A stretch of DNA of 64,000 nt from Niveispirillum irakense DSM 11586 (GCF_000429645.1 NZ_AUCG01000020.1:1-64000); one strand, 5' to 3'. Positions 42,579 to 51,762 are shown, numbered from the stretch's first letter. Translations and numbers: made by a program. The notes: a model not told the origin generated them from the letters alone.

Positions 42579-43448
42579 ATGTCGCTGCGTCTGTCGCTTA
42601 TCGCCCTGCTGCTCTCGGCCCTCTCTCCGCTGGCGGCCCACGCCGCCCGCCCGGTAGCCGAGGAAAAGCTGGCCGTCCAGCTTTACAGCCTGCACCAAGG
42701 GGTGACCCGCGACCTGCCGGCCACGCTGGCAACCATCAAGGGCATGGGGCTCAACCGGGTGGAGCTTTATCCCCTACCCAACCGGTCTGCCACCGATCTG
42801 CGCAAGGCGCTGGATGAAGCGGGACTGACCGCCATCGGGACGCATATCGCCCTGAGCGATCTGGAACTGACCGCCCTGCCGGCCACCATCGAGCGGGCAA
42901 AGACCCTGGGCGTTGGCTATATCGGGGTCGCCTGGATACGCCCGGCAGGGAAATCGGCCCCGGATGCCGCCGATATTGACCGGGTGGCCGCCCTTTACAA
43001 TGCCGCCTGTCCCGCCCTGCGGGAGGCCGGGCTGGGGCTGATGTACCATATCCATGGGTATGAACTGGCCCAAGGCCCGGACGGCACCCTGTTCGACCGG
43101 CTGATGGCCGGAACCGATCCGGCCTGCGTGAGTGTGGAGATGGATGCCTTCTGGGTGGCCAAGGCTGGCGCCGACCCGGTGGCCCTGCTCCAGCGCTACC
43201 CTGACCGTATCCGCATGCTGCACCTGAAGGACCTGCGCGCCGGTGCGGCCCGCAGCGAAAATGGGCAGGCGGACAAGGGCGATTTCATGCCCGTGGGCGA
43301 AGGCTCCATCGACTGGCCGACCCTGCTGGCCGCTGCCGGGCAGGTGGAATGGCTGGTGCTGGAGGATGAAAGCGCCCAGGCCGCCGACCATCTCCGCCGC
43401 TCCCTGGCGTGGCTGCGGGGGGAGAAGGCGGCGGCACCGGCGCCCTGA
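42579..43448 (+). CDS. Exported sugar phosphate isomerase/epimerase-like TIM-barrel protein
   Basis: Xylose-isomerase-like (AP-endonuclease 2) barrel of 289 residues from the ATG at 42579, which has GGGAGA six bases upstream; GTG at 42561 and ATG at 42573 are alternatives. It has a signal peptide (about 1-22). Candidate metal ligands lie in VEMDAFWVAKAG, MLHLKD and WLVLEDE. Enzymes of this fold with export signals often act on 3-keto sugars together with DUF1080 proteins. Its TGA directly abuts the TCA of the convergent yciA gene, leaving no intergenic base. Confidence 0.82.
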   Translation: MSLRLSLIALLLSALSPLAAHAARPVAEEKLAVQLYSLHQGVTRDLPATLATIKGMGLNRVELYPLPNRSATDLRKALDEAGLTAIGTHIALSDLELTALPATIERAKTLGVGYIGVAWIRPAGKSAPDAADIDRVAALYNAACPALREAGLGLMYHIHGYELAQGPDGTLFDRLMAGTDPACVSVEMDAFWVAKAGADPVALLQRYPDRIRMLHLKDLRAGAARSENGQADKGDFMPVGEGSIDWPTLLAAAGQVEWLVLEDESAQAADHLRRSLAWLRGEKAAAPAP

Positions 43449-43853
43449 TCAGCCCTCCGCCGGCGGCACCGGGCGGGGGCGGCCATTCTCATCAATGGCG
43501 ACAAAGGTGAACAGGGCTTCCGTCACCTTGAAGCGCTGCTCCCCATGGCGGGCGCGGCGCCAGGCATCGACATGGATTTTCATGGAGGTGCGGCCAACCT
43601 GGATGATGTCGGCATAAAGGCTGACCTCATCCCCCACCAGCACGGGACGGTGGAACACCATGCCATCCACGGCGATGGTGGCGCAGCGGCCCTGGGCGCG
43701 CCGGGCGGCGGCATTGCCGGCGGCCAAGTCCATCTGCGCCATCAGCCAGCCGCCGAAAATATCGCCTGACGGATTGGTATCCGCCGGCATGGCAATGGTC
43801 CGCACCACCGGCTCCACCGGGCAGCCATTTTCCGTCACGCTTTCCCCGCTCAT
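43449..43853 (-). CDS. yciA: Acyl-CoA thioesterase YciA
   Basis: Hot-dog thioesterase of 134 residues that hydrolyses acyl-CoA esters in the cytoplasm. It follows E. coli YciA in nearly every block: TIAMPADTNPSGDIFGGWLMAQMD (22-42 region, with the catalytic Asp in DIFGGW), GMVFHRPVLVGDEV, and KVTEALFTFVAID followed by G.PRPVP. It is convergent with and directly abuts the TIM-barrel gene. Confidence 0.93.
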   Translation of the reverse strand: MSGESVTENGCPVEPVVRTIAMPADTNPSGDIFGGWLMAQMDLAAGNAAARRAQGRCATIAVDGMVFHRPVLVGDEVSLYADIIQVGRTSMKIHVDAWRRARHGEQRFKVTEALFTFVAIDENGRPRPVPPAEG

Positions 43854-44048
43854 GTCCCCATTCCCTTTATCCGCCCGTCGGTTACCGCGATCATGCCGAA
43901 GCCGCGCGGAATGGTCGAGCGATGCGTTCCGCCATCCACGCCCATGGCACCCATGTGCAGCATCCGGGGCAATAGCGCTTGCACGCGGGCGCGACGATGA
44001 TCAAATAGCCCCTTAATACCGCTGCCCCCGACCCGAGGCCATTTACGC

Positions 44049-44888
44049 ATGTCCATCCGCGCGACCTACAGCCCGACACCGGTGCCGCATGTCGATCCGA
44101 TCTGGGCCTCCTTGCGGGAAGAGGCGAGCCGGGCCGTGGCCGATGAGCCTTTGATGGCCAGCCTGTTTTATGGCGCCATCCTGAACCAGCCATCCCTGGA
44201 ACTGGCGGTGATCCACCGGATCGCCACCCGTCTGGCCCATACCGACATGCCGGGCGAATTGCTGGTCCAGGCTTTCACCGCCGCCCTGGATGCGGAACCG
44301 GAACTGGGGCAGGTCTTCCGCGCCGATATCGCCGCCGTGCTTGATCGCGATCCGGCTTGCAGCCGGCATATTGAACCGGTCCTGTATTTCAAGGGCTTCC
44401 AGGCGCTGGAAACCCATCGCATGGCCCATCGCCTGTGGCAGCAGGGCCGCCGCGACATCGCCTATTACCTGCAGAGCCGGTCTTCGGTGGTCTTCGGGGT
44501 CGATATCCACCCCGCCGCCCGCTTCGGGCGCGGGGTCATGATCGACCATGCCACCGGCGTGGTGGTGGGGGAGACGGCCGTGGTCGGCGATAATGTCTCC
44601 ATGCTGCACGGGGTCAATCTGGGCGGCAATGGCAAGGAACATGGCGACCGCCATCCCAAGATCGGGTCCGGCGTGCTGCTGGGGGCCAATGCCAAGGTGC
44701 TGGGCAATATCCGCATCGGGGATTGCGCGCGCATCGCTGCCGGCTCCGTTGTCCTGCGTGATGTGCCGCCCTGCGTCACCGTCGCCGGCGTTCCGGCCAA
44801 GGTGGTGGGCGAAGCCGGCTGCGCCAACCCGGCCCGCGTCATGGACCATGTGTTCGCCGATTACCTGGATGTGGGCGCCGATATCTGA
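44049..44888 (+). CDS. cysE: Serine O-acetyltransferase CysE
   Basis: Enzyme of 279 residues making O-acetylserine, the first committed step of cysteine synthesis. An N-terminal helical domain (1-140) precedes the left-handed beta-helix hexapeptide domain. Catalytic Asp152 and His167 lie in GVDIHPAARFGRGVMIDHATG; His188 is in SMLHGV; GGNGK.HGDRHPKIG and VVLRDVPP..TVAGVPAKVVG complete the family pattern. Divergent from yciA over 195 bp in which I see no clear promoter. Confidence 0.94.
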   Translation: MSIRATYSPTPVPHVDPIWASLREEASRAVADEPLMASLFYGAILNQPSLELAVIHRIATRLAHTDMPGELLVQAFTAALDAEPELGQVFRADIAAVLDRDPACSRHIEPVLYFKGFQALETHRMAHRLWQQGRRDIAYYLQSRSSVVFGVDIHPAARFGRGVMIDHATGVVVGETAVVGDNVSMLHGVNLGGNGKEHGDRHPKIGSGVLLGANAKVLGNIRIGDCARIAAGSVVLRDVPPCVTVAGVPAKVVGEAGCANPARVMDHVFADYLDVGADI

Positions 44889-44990
44889 TCCGCCCACCCG
44901 CCATGGCTGCGGCAAAGGATGGTCCCATCCCGGCCATTATCCTTTCGGAATATCCCGGATGCGGGGTGTCTCTCTGAACATCAGATATCC

Positions 44991-45019
44991 TTGCAGAAAC
45001 CCGGTTCCGGGTTAAGGTA
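44991..45019 (+). promoter_or_regulatory. Promoter of the LdtR-like regulator with palindrome in the spacer
   Basis: TTGCAG (44991-44996) and AAGGTA (45014-45019) are 17 bases apart. The spacer contains the 16-bp palindrome AACCCGGTTCCGGGTT (44998-45013). A regulator bound there would block the promoter, fitting autorepression by the MarR-type protein downstream. Confidence 0.5.
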
Positions 45020-45093
45020 GCCTCGTGTCGGGATGTGCCGCCGGCTGGACCGCAAGAATGAGGTCAAGAATGCAGGACCAGAAGGGGTCGCGA

Positions 45094-45663
45094 ATGAAGG
45101 CCGGCGAAGAAGGATTTGGGACGATGATCAGATTACCCCGTCTGGCCGAGCGGACGGCCGGGACCGGCGACGGCGCCGGCAACCAGGCGGTGACCAGCGA
45201 AGTGGCACTTTACCGTGATATCGCGCGCGTCATCGACCATATGCAACGCCGCCTGCATGATGTGGTGCGGGTGGAACTGGGCCGGGTCGGGGTGGATGAT
45301 ATCAGCCCGATGCAGGTGCTGATGCTGCTGAATATCGGGGAGGATGAATTGTCCGTCCGCGATCTGATGGAGCGCGGCTATTATCTTGGTTCCAACGCCA
45401 GCTATAATCTGAAGCATCTGGTCGAACAGGGCTATGTTGACCGCGCGGCCTCGCAGCGCGACCGCCGCGCAGCCCGGCTGCGTTTGTCGGAAAAGGGCCA
45501 ATGGCTCTGCACCCAGATCGGCAAGCTGGAAGACCGGCATGCCACCCAGCTTCTGCGGGGGCCGGCAGATGCCGCCGACCTGGAAACCACCTATCGCATG
45601 CTGCGCCGGCTGGAGCGGATGTGGGGCGATGTGGTCCGCTATGACAGCCGCGGCCAAGACTGA
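45094..45663 (+). CDS. MarR-family regulator, LdtR-like
   Basis: Winged-helix regulator of 189 residues from the ATG at 45094 (GGGG seven bases upstream); the ATG at 45124 is an alternative. The core LHDVVRVELGRVGVDDISPMQVLML then NIGEDELSVRDL.ERGYYLGSN.SYN.K.LVEQGY and SQRDRRAARLRLSEKG resembles the alphaproteobacterial LdtR group, which controls envelope genes such as L,D-transpeptidases. It overlaps the DUF2336 gene by 23 bases. Target genes here are unknown; a palindrome in its own promoter suggests autoregulation. Confidence 0.85.
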   Translation: MKAGEEGFGTMIRLPRLAERTAGTGDGAGNQAVTSEVALYRDIARVIDHMQRRLHDVVRVELGRVGVDDISPMQVLMLLNIGEDELSVRDLMERGYYLGSNASYNLKHLVEQGYVDRAASQRDRRAARLRLSEKGQWLCTQIGKLEDRHATQLLRGPADAADLETTYRMLRRLERMWGDVVRYDSRGQD

Positions 45664-46858
45664 CCCCGCCACCATGCCCCCCGCGCCAGGCGACGTTGAG
45701 GCACCGCCCCGTCCCATCATCCGTGCGCGCCTGACCAGCAGCGATGTTGATCGCCTGCTGCGCCAGCCCGGTGCTGAATCCCGCATCGGCACCATGGCCA
45801 AGCTGGTCACGGAGATGGAAGAAGGCAGCCTGACCACCACGGAACAGCGGCTGGCGCTGGAGGTGCTGCACGCCTTCGCATCGGATGCGGAGATGGAAGT
45901 GCGGGCCGCCGTGGCCTGGCAGATCCATAACAGCCCGGTATTGACCGCCGACATGGCCGAACGGCTGGTGCGTGACGTCGCACAGGTGGCGGTGCCCATC
46001 CTGAAATATGTGGAATGGCTGCCCGAACAGTTGCTGCTGGAAGTGGTGGCCGAGCGCGACTCGCAGAAGCAGCTTGCCATTGCCGGTCGCCGCACCGTAT
46101 CCGCCGCCGTATCCGCCGCCCTGGTGGAGACCGGCAATGTGGTCACCGTCATGCACCTGCTGCGCAATCGCGGCGCGGCGGTGAAGGCGGCCACGCTGGG
46201 TCGGGCAGCCGAGCGGTTTGGCCAGTTCCGCAACATTGCCGACAGTATCGCTGCCCGGCCAGACATCACCTTGTCGATCGTGGAGCGCATGATTGCGCTG
46301 GTGTCGGAAGATGTGCGCGAACAATTGATCCGCGACCATGGGATTGAGCCCGCACTGGCCCAACGGCTGGCCCAGGGCGGGCGGGAAGCGGCGACGCTGC
46401 GCCTGCTGCAGCCACTGCTGCTTTCCCGCCAGGATGCGGAGATGGTGGCCAAACACCTGCGCCGGCAGGGGCGTTTGACACCGCAGGTACTGTTCCGCGC
46501 CTTATGCGCTGGCGATCTGGAATTGTTCGTGGCCGGGATGGCGGCACGGGCCAACATCACCCCGCAGGCCGCCGCCATCCTGGCCTGGGATGATGGCATC
46601 CTGGGCTTGCATTGCCTGATGGACGCTGCCACCATCCCCCCGGCCCTGCTTTCCCCCTTCCGCGCCGCGCAACAGGTTGCCCTGGACAGCGATTACGTGT
46701 CAGGCGGATGCGGGCGGGAGCGGTTCCAGGTTCTGGTGCTGGAGACATTGTTCGACCGTTTCGCCGGTACTGCCGAGCGGGAGGTGGATGAGTTGCTGAT
46801 GCAGATCGCCGACCAGCCGGGACTGGACATCAACGCACTGTTGCCGATGCGCGCCTGA
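45641..46858 (+). CDS. DUF2336 domain protein
   Basis: Mostly helical protein of 405 residues from the ATG at 45641; the ATG at 45674 is also possible. DUF2336 proteins are common in Rhodospirillales and Caulobacterales and have no settled function. The repeated helix pairs (LTADMAERLVRDVAQVAVPIL, LSIVERMIALVSEDVREQLI) give a HEAT-like look. No signal peptide or membrane segment. Coupled to the LdtR-like regulator, so possibly linked to stress or envelope control. Confidence 0.8.
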   Translation: MTAAAKTDPATMPPAPGDVEAPPRPIIRARLTSSDVDRLLRQPGAESRIGTMAKLVTEMEEGSLTTTEQRLALEVLHAFASDAEMEVRAAVAWQIHNSPVLTADMAERLVRDVAQVAVPILKYVEWLPEQLLLEVVAERDSQKQLAIAGRRTVSAAVSAALVETGNVVTVMHLLRNRGAAVKAATLGRAAERFGQFRNIADSIAARPDITLSIVERMIALVSEDVREQLIRDHGIEPALAQRLAQGGREAATLRLLQPLLLSRQDAEMVAKHLRRQGRLTPQVLFRALCAGDLELFVAGMAARANITPQAAAILAWDDGILGLHCLMDAATIPPALLSPFRAAQQVALDSDYVSGGCGRERFQVLVLETLFDRFAGTAEREVDELLMQIADQPGLDINALLPMRA

Positions 46859-46918
46859 CCCCCGGACGGGAATAGCGGAACGCCAAGAAGCCCGAAGGGG
46901 AAAGGGCAGCCAGAATCC

Positions 46919-47659
46919 ATGAAGCTGATCTGCTACGCGCTCTATGACCCGCCGCCCCTGATCCGGCCGGCACCGGCCACGCGCGACTGGATGGATGCCA
47001 CGCCGGACGCCTATGCCTATCGCTGCCTGCCGCTGAACATCGCCAATGCCCATGGCTGGGAATTGCTGTGCCCCACCGGCTTCAGCGCGCATTGGAATGG
47101 CGGCCCCGGACCAGATGCCATCACCGTCACCCTGGATGAAGGGGACCGGCCACCGGCCATCTCCCATTTCGGGTCCGGCATCCTGACCTTCCATATCGAA
47201 GCCGTATTCCGCACGGAGCCGGGATGGAGCCTGCTGGCTCAGGGACCGATGAACAGGCCCAAGGATGGTATTGCCGCCCTGGCCGGGGTGGTGGAAACGG
47301 ATTGGGCCCCCTACAGCTTCACCATGAACTGGAAATTCACCGCCCCCAACCGGACCGTACGGTTTGAAAAAGGGGAGCCGTTCTGCGCCTTCTTCCCCGT
47401 CCAGCGCGCACTGGTGCCCGGCGTGGAACCGGAAATCCGCACCCTGTCGGAAGAACCGGAATTGCTGGCCGAATATCAGGCCTGGTCTGCCGGGCGCAAC
47501 CGCTTCAATGCCGATCTGGCCGTCCCCGGATCACCGGCACGCGCTGCGAAATGGCAGAAAGCCTATTATCTCGGCAACAAGCCCGATGGCACCAGTGCCG
47601 ACGCCGACCATATCATCAAGCTGCGCCCGGCCCCCTTCGCGGACAAGCGCTCGTCATAA
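46919..47659 (+). CDS. DUF6065 family protein
   Basis: Protein of 246 residues with a purine-rich site (GAAGGGGAAAGGG) upstream. Marks of the family are WELLCPTGFSAHWNGG, ISHFGSGILTFHIEAVFRTE, PKDGIAALAGVVETDWAPY and FTMNWKFT..N..VRFE.GEPFC. There is no signal peptide. Homologues tend to occur near 2OG-oxygenase or tailoring genes, but no function is established and none is suggested by the neighbours here. Confidence 0.75.
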   Translation: MKLICYALYDPPPLIRPAPATRDWMDATPDAYAYRCLPLNIANAHGWELLCPTGFSAHWNGGPGPDAITVTLDEGDRPPAISHFGSGILTFHIEAVFRTEPGWSLLAQGPMNRPKDGIAALAGVVETDWAPYSFTMNWKFTAPNRTVRFEKGEPFCAFFPVQRALVPGVEPEIRTLSEEPELLAEYQAWSAGRNRFNADLAVPGSPARAAKWQKAYYLGNKPDGTSADADHIIKLRPAPFADKRSS

Positions 47660-47681
47660 AACTGTCGCGGAACTTATGATA

Positions 47682-47713
47682 GCAGACCCACCGGTCCAGC
47701 CGGCGGGGTCTGC
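47682..47713. terminator. GC hairpin between DUF6065 and phytase genes
   Basis: GCAGACCC and CCGG pair with CCGG and GGGTCTGC around a TCCAG loop, with one bulge each side. The plus strand is followed by C-rich DNA rather than T, so its role as terminator or leader structure of the phytase mRNA is open. Confidence 0.45.
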
Positions 47714-47776
47714 ACTCCCCCCTCCTCCCAAGGTTCCGGTGGCTTGGCCGTTACCCGTCACGGGAGAGAGGCAGAA

Positions 47777-49144
47777 ATGAAAAAGCTGTATCAAGCTACC
47801 CTGGTGGCCCTGGCCCTGCTGGCCAGCGCCTGCTCCAAGGAACCGGCCACCACCACCGAGACCACGCAGGCAGCGGCTTCCCCCACCGGCCCCACCATCG
47901 CGGAAGTGGCGCCCGCGGCGGAAACCGCGCCCGGCCTGCCCGATGGCGGTGCGGAAGGCGATGCCGATGACCCGTCTGTCTGGCTGCACCCGACCGATCC
48001 CGCGCGCAGCCTGATCATCGCCACGGGCAAGGGGGCGGGCCTGCGTGTCTATGACCTGGCCGGCAAGCTGGTGCAGCGTATCGATGCCGTGAGCGATGGC
48101 CGGTACAATAATGTCGATGTTGCCTATGGGCTGCGCCGTCCCGACGGCACCTTGATGGATGTGGCTGTTGCCAGCGACCGGGGCCGCGACGGGCTGCGCG
48201 TCTGGCGCATTGATGGCGATGCCGCCACACCGCTGACCGATATCACCGCCGCCGACCAGCCGCAGGTCTTCCCCACCCGCCGCGCTGCCGACGGGTCCAG
48301 CGAGGTTGCCAACCCCGTGGCTGACCAGCACAGCGCCTATGGACTGACGCTTTGGCACGACAAGGCGGGCGGGCAGGTCCATGCCATCATCGCCCAGCGC
48401 AAGGAGGCGCGGCTGGCCCAGCAGCGGCTGGTGGTGCGCGAAGATGGCACCGTCAGCCATGAGCGCGTGCGGCACTGGGATTTCCCCTACAGCCATCGCG
48501 GCCAGGATCTGACGGTAGAGAATGACGATGATCCGGCGCTGGACTGGCAATCCCAGTTCGAAGGGCTGGTGGTGGATGGCGACCGTGCCCTGCTGTTCGC
48601 CGGGCAGGAGGATGTCGGCCTCTGGCGCATTGACCTCGCCAGCGGCAAGGCCGACGACAAGCCCTTCTATGAGACGCGCGGATCGGCCAAAAGCCCGTTC
48701 AACAACCCGGAAAGCCGCATTGTGCGTGATGTGGAGGGGTTGGCGCTCTATCGCGGGGCCAATGGCAAAGGCTATCTGATCGCCTCCAGCCAGGGCGATG
48801 CCCATGGCGACAGCCAATCCCCCGACCCGGACGGGCTGCACGACACGTTCGCGGTATTTGAGCGCGACGGCGACAACCGCTATCTGGGCAGCTTCCGCAT
48901 CAAGGCCGCCAACGGCATTGATGCGGTGCAGGAATGCGACGGGGCCGAACTGGTCTCCTTCCCCCTGCCAGGATACCCGCAAGGGCTGCTGATTGTGCAG
49001 GACGGCTATAATGACGATCTGAACAACATGTCAGGCGAACCGGGGGCGACCAATTTCAAGCTGGTTTCCTGGGAAGCGGTGGTCGCCGCCTTCCCCGTGC
49101 CGCTGACCGTGCCAGCCGGCGGGCACGATCCCCGCGCACCGTAA
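47777..49144 (+). CDS. Beta-propeller phytase (3-phytase) lipoprotein
   Basis: Phytase of 455 residues from the ATG at 47777 (GGGAGAGAGG upstream). A lipobox-like LLASAC gives Cys19 as anchor, followed by a Thr/Ala-rich linker (25-55). The six-bladed propeller shows ADDPSVWLHPTDPARSLIIATGKGAGLRVYDL, RYNNVDVAYG, DRGRDGLRVWRID, QFEGLVVDGDRALLFAGQEDVGLWRI and VEGLALY; the acidic residues bind calcium and phosphate. It releases phosphate from phytate, a plant phosphorus store, which suits a plant-associated life. Confidence 0.9.
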   Translation: MKKLYQATLVALALLASACSKEPATTTETTQAAASPTGPTIAEVAPAAETAPGLPDGGAEGDADDPSVWLHPTDPARSLIIATGKGAGLRVYDLAGKLVQRIDAVSDGRYNNVDVAYGLRRPDGTLMDVAVASDRGRDGLRVWRIDGDAATPLTDITAADQPQVFPTRRAADGSSEVANPVADQHSAYGLTLWHDKAGGQVHAIIAQRKEARLAQQRLVVREDGTVSHERVRHWDFPYSHRGQDLTVENDDDPALDWQSQFEGLVVDGDRALLFAGQEDVGLWRIDLASGKADDKPFYETRGSAKSPFNNPESRIVRDVEGLALYRGANGKGYLIASSQGDAHGDSQSPDPDGLHDTFAVFERDGDNRYLGSFRIKAANGIDAVQECDGAELVSFPLPGYPQGLLIVQDGYNDDLNNMSGEPGATNFKLVSWEAVVAAFPVPLTVPAGGHDPRAP

Positions 49145-49152
49145 GGGACGGG

Positions 49153-49188
49153 CCAGGGGCGGGCTGTTCACCCGCCCCTGGATTTTTT
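49153..49188 (+). terminator. Rho-independent terminator after the phytase gene
   Basis: CCAGGGGCGGG pairs with CCCGCCCCTGG around a 7-base loop, then ATTTTTT. It ends just before the stop of the convergent aminotransferase gene. Confidence 0.92.
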
Positions 49189-49192
49189 CGGC

Positions 49193-50362
49193 TTAAACAC
49201 AGGCAGCAATCGCCTGGGCAAAGCGGCCCGCCGTTTCCACCGTCAGGCCGGCAATATTGATGCGGCCCGATCCGGCCATGTAAATCCCATGCTCGGCCCG
49301 CAGCCGGGCGATGACCGGTGGCGACAGCGGCAACTGGGAGAACATGCCGTTCTGTTCCGCCACATGGGCCAGGGCCCCGCCATGGGCGGCCAGCGTGTCG
49401 CGCACGGCCCGCAGCCGGTCCCGCATCCCGTCCAGTTCAGTGCGCCATTGCACCACCAGATCCGGGTCTTCCATCAGCAGGGCAATGGCCGCCGCGCCAT
49501 GGTCGGGCGGCATGGACCAGTTGGCACGGGCCAGGGACAGAAGGTTGGAATTGACCCGATCGGCGTCGGCGGCCTTCGCCGTCAGGGCGAACAGGGCGCC
49601 CACACGTTCCCGATAGACGCCGAAATTCTTGTCGCAGGAATAGGCGATCAGCGCTTCCGGCACCTTATCCAGCACCAGCCGCACACCGGCGGCATCGGCA
49701 TCCATGCCATGGCCCAGCCCCTGATAGGCCAGATCCAGCAGCGGCACGATCCCGCGGTCGGCCAGCAGGTCGGCCAGGGCCGCCCATTGATCGCCATCCA
49801 GATCGGCCCCGGTCGGGTTGTGGCAGCACCCGTGCAGCAGCGCCACGTCGCCTGCTTGCGCCGTGCCAAGGGCCGCCATCATCTCATCAAAACACAGGCG
49901 CTGCGTGGCGACATCGAAATGGGTGTAGGTCTGTGTCGTCAGCCGAGCAGCGGCCAGGAGGGGCGGATGGTTGGGCCATGTCGGGGTGCCGACAAAGACG
50001 CGCGCGCCCGGCTTGGCCGCCGCCAGCAATTCCGCCGCCAGACGCAGCGCACCCGTGCCGCCCGGTGTCTGTACGCCGGTGATCCGGCCACCAAAGTCAC
50101 CCGCGCCAAAGGCCAGCGCGCGCATATGGCGGGTGAAGGCGGCATTGCCCTCCGGCCCCAGATAGGATTTGCTGTCCTGGCTTTCCCACAGGCGCTTTTC
50201 CGCCTGTTTCAAAGCCGCCATCACGGGTGTGCGCCCTGCCTCGTCGCGGTAGACGCCAACGCCCAGATCCAGCTTATGGGCGCGCGGATCGTCACGATAC
50301 AGCCCGATCAGGGCCAGAAGGGCATCGGCGGGCTGCTGCGGCAGGGGGGCGAAGAAGGACAT
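49193..50362 (-). CDS. Aspartate/aromatic amino acid aminotransferase (class I)
   Basis: PLP enzyme of 389 residues of the AspC/TyrB group. Key parts are LDLGVGVYRDE, YLGPEGNAAF, TPGGTGALRLAAELL, the Asn182 loop CHNPTG, Asp210/Tyr213 in DLAYQGLGHG, PLP Lys245 in SCDKNFGVYRERVG and the SRWS-type carboxylate-binding pattern towards the end (GSGRINIAGLT). It likely transaminates aromatic amino acids and/or aspartate with 2-oxoglutarate in the cytoplasm. The exact preference cannot be decided. Confidence 0.9.
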   Translation of the reverse strand: MSFFAPLPQQPADALLALIGLYRDDPRAHKLDLGVGVYRDEAGRTPVMAALKQAEKRLWESQDSKSYLGPEGNAAFTRHMRALAFGAGDFGGRITGVQTPGGTGALRLAAELLAAAKPGARVFVGTPTWPNHPPLLAAARLTTQTYTHFDVATQRLCFDEMMAALGTAQAGDVALLHGCCHNPTGADLDGDQWAALADLLADRGIVPLLDLAYQGLGHGMDADAAGVRLVLDKVPEALIAYSCDKNFGVYRERVGALFALTAKAADADRVNSNLLSLARANWSMPPDHGAAAIALLMEDPDLVVQWRTELDGMRDRLRAVRDTLAAHGGALAHVAEQNGMFSQLPLSPPVIARLRAEHGIYMAGSGRINIAGLTVETAGRFAQAIAACV

Positions 50363-50599
50363 GGTCGCTTAAGCTTTCCTTGGCAAGCGGCGAGGAATGA
50401 GGGCTAAGCATAGTCCCCTTGGCGGAAAATTTTCATGCGATCTCCACGGGATATGGCAGTAGATCACGCCATTTTGGCCATTCTGGGACGGAAAATTGCG
50501 TATCCGCAGCGCCAAGCGGTCGCCCCCTCGCGGCGCTTGATCCGCCCCTGGGAAAGCGGCACTTTTCACCCAGGGGATAATGGGGCTTCGGGGCTGGGG

Positions 50600-51757
50600 A
50601 TGAGCAGTGAGATCGAAGCGGTCGGCGCAGTGACGACGGCCGGGTTGGTGGCGTCTGTGGTGGAGCCGGATGGCGCGCATGGTCATGCCCATGGGGCCTG
50701 CGCCAATTGCGGCACGGTCCTGAAAGGGCCCTATTGCCATGCCTGCGGGCAGGTGGGCCATCTGCACCGGTCCATGCTGCATATCGTGGAGGAATTTTTC
50801 CACGGCATCCTGCATTTCGACACCAAGGCGTGGCGCACGCTGCCCCTGCTGGCCTTCCGGCCGGGCAAGCTGACGCATGATTATATCCATGGCCATCGCG
50901 TGCGCTATGTCTCGCCGCTGGCCTTGTTCCTGTTCACCGCCTTCTTGATGTTCATGGTCTTTTCCATGATGGGGGGTGGAGCCAAGGTGGCGGCGCCAAC
51001 CACGCTGAACCCGGACGGGGTACGCGCCGGTCTTGTGCAGCAGGTGGAGGAAGCCCGCACCCTTCTGGATCAGGCAGAAAGCGCACTGGCAGCAAAGGCG
51101 GCAACGGGGGCCGACACCAGCGCCCAAACCCAACAACGCGACCAAGCGCAGCAGGATTTGACCAAGGCGGAGACCGCCTTGCAGACCTTCGACACGACGA
51201 TTGCCGAAACAACAGGGGCCCTGAAGGGGGACATTGGCACCGCCGCGGGAGAGGTGAACAGTGCCGTTGCCAGGGCGCTGGAAAATCTGGCGCAGAATGA
51301 TGACGCGATCAATATCGGCAACGAATCCCTGGAGGCCAAGATCAGGGCGAAGCTGAAAAATCCGGATCTGCTGCTCTATAAGCTGCAGAATACGGCCTAT
51401 AAATTCTCCTGGATGCTGATCCCGATCTCGCTGCCGTTCCTGTGGCTTCTGTTCTTCTGGCGGCGGGACGTGGCCCTGTATGACCACGCAATCTTCTCGC
51501 TCTACTCACTTTCCTTCATGTCACTGCTGTTCATCACCATATCGCTGCTGTTAAACGCTGGTGATGACGAGGGATGGCTGAACGACCTGGGGGAATGGCT
51601 GCTGTTGGTGCCCCCGGTCCATATGTTCTTCCACCTGAAGGGCACTTACAGATTGTCTTTCGGTTCTGCCCTGTGGCGGACCTTTGCGCTGCTGGTCGTC
51701 ACCTCTATCACCAGCCTGCTGTTCGTGCTGTTCATCCTGTCAATCGGGTTCAGCTAA
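50600..51757 (+). CDS. DUF3667 membrane protein with zinc ribbon and coiled coil
   Basis: Protein of 385 residues from the ATG at 50600, with GGGGCTGGGG upstream. A zinc-ribbon-like CANC...CHAC motif lies near residues 34-50, then HFDTKAWRTLPLLAFRPGKLTHDYIHGHRVRYVSPLALFLF, the DUF3667 block ending in a first membrane segment. A long Ala/Gln/Glu-rich coiled-coil insert (about 145-255) precedes three further membrane segments. The function of the family is unknown. It is convergent with ghrA, five bases apart. Confidence 0.8.
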   Translation: MSSEIEAVGAVTTAGLVASVVEPDGAHGHAHGACANCGTVLKGPYCHACGQVGHLHRSMLHIVEEFFHGILHFDTKAWRTLPLLAFRPGKLTHDYIHGHRVRYVSPLALFLFTAFLMFMVFSMMGGGAKVAAPTTLNPDGVRAGLVQQVEEARTLLDQAESALAAKAATGADTSAQTQQRDQAQQDLTKAETALQTFDTTIAETTGALKGDIGTAAGEVNSAVARALENLAQNDDAINIGNESLEAKIRAKLKNPDLLLYKLQNTAYKFSWMLIPISLPFLWLLFFWRRDVALYDHAIFSLYSLSFMSLLFITISLLLNAGDDEGWLNDLGEWLLLVPPVHMFFHLKGTYRLSFGSALWRTFALLVVTSITSLLFVLFILSIGFS

Positions 51758-51762
51758 GCCCT

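Noticed and set aside
45434-45640. A longer DUF2336 protein starting inside the MarR gene
   Set aside because: The extra residues are the shifted frame of the MarR gene (Cys/Trp/Arg-rich) and do not belong to the domain.
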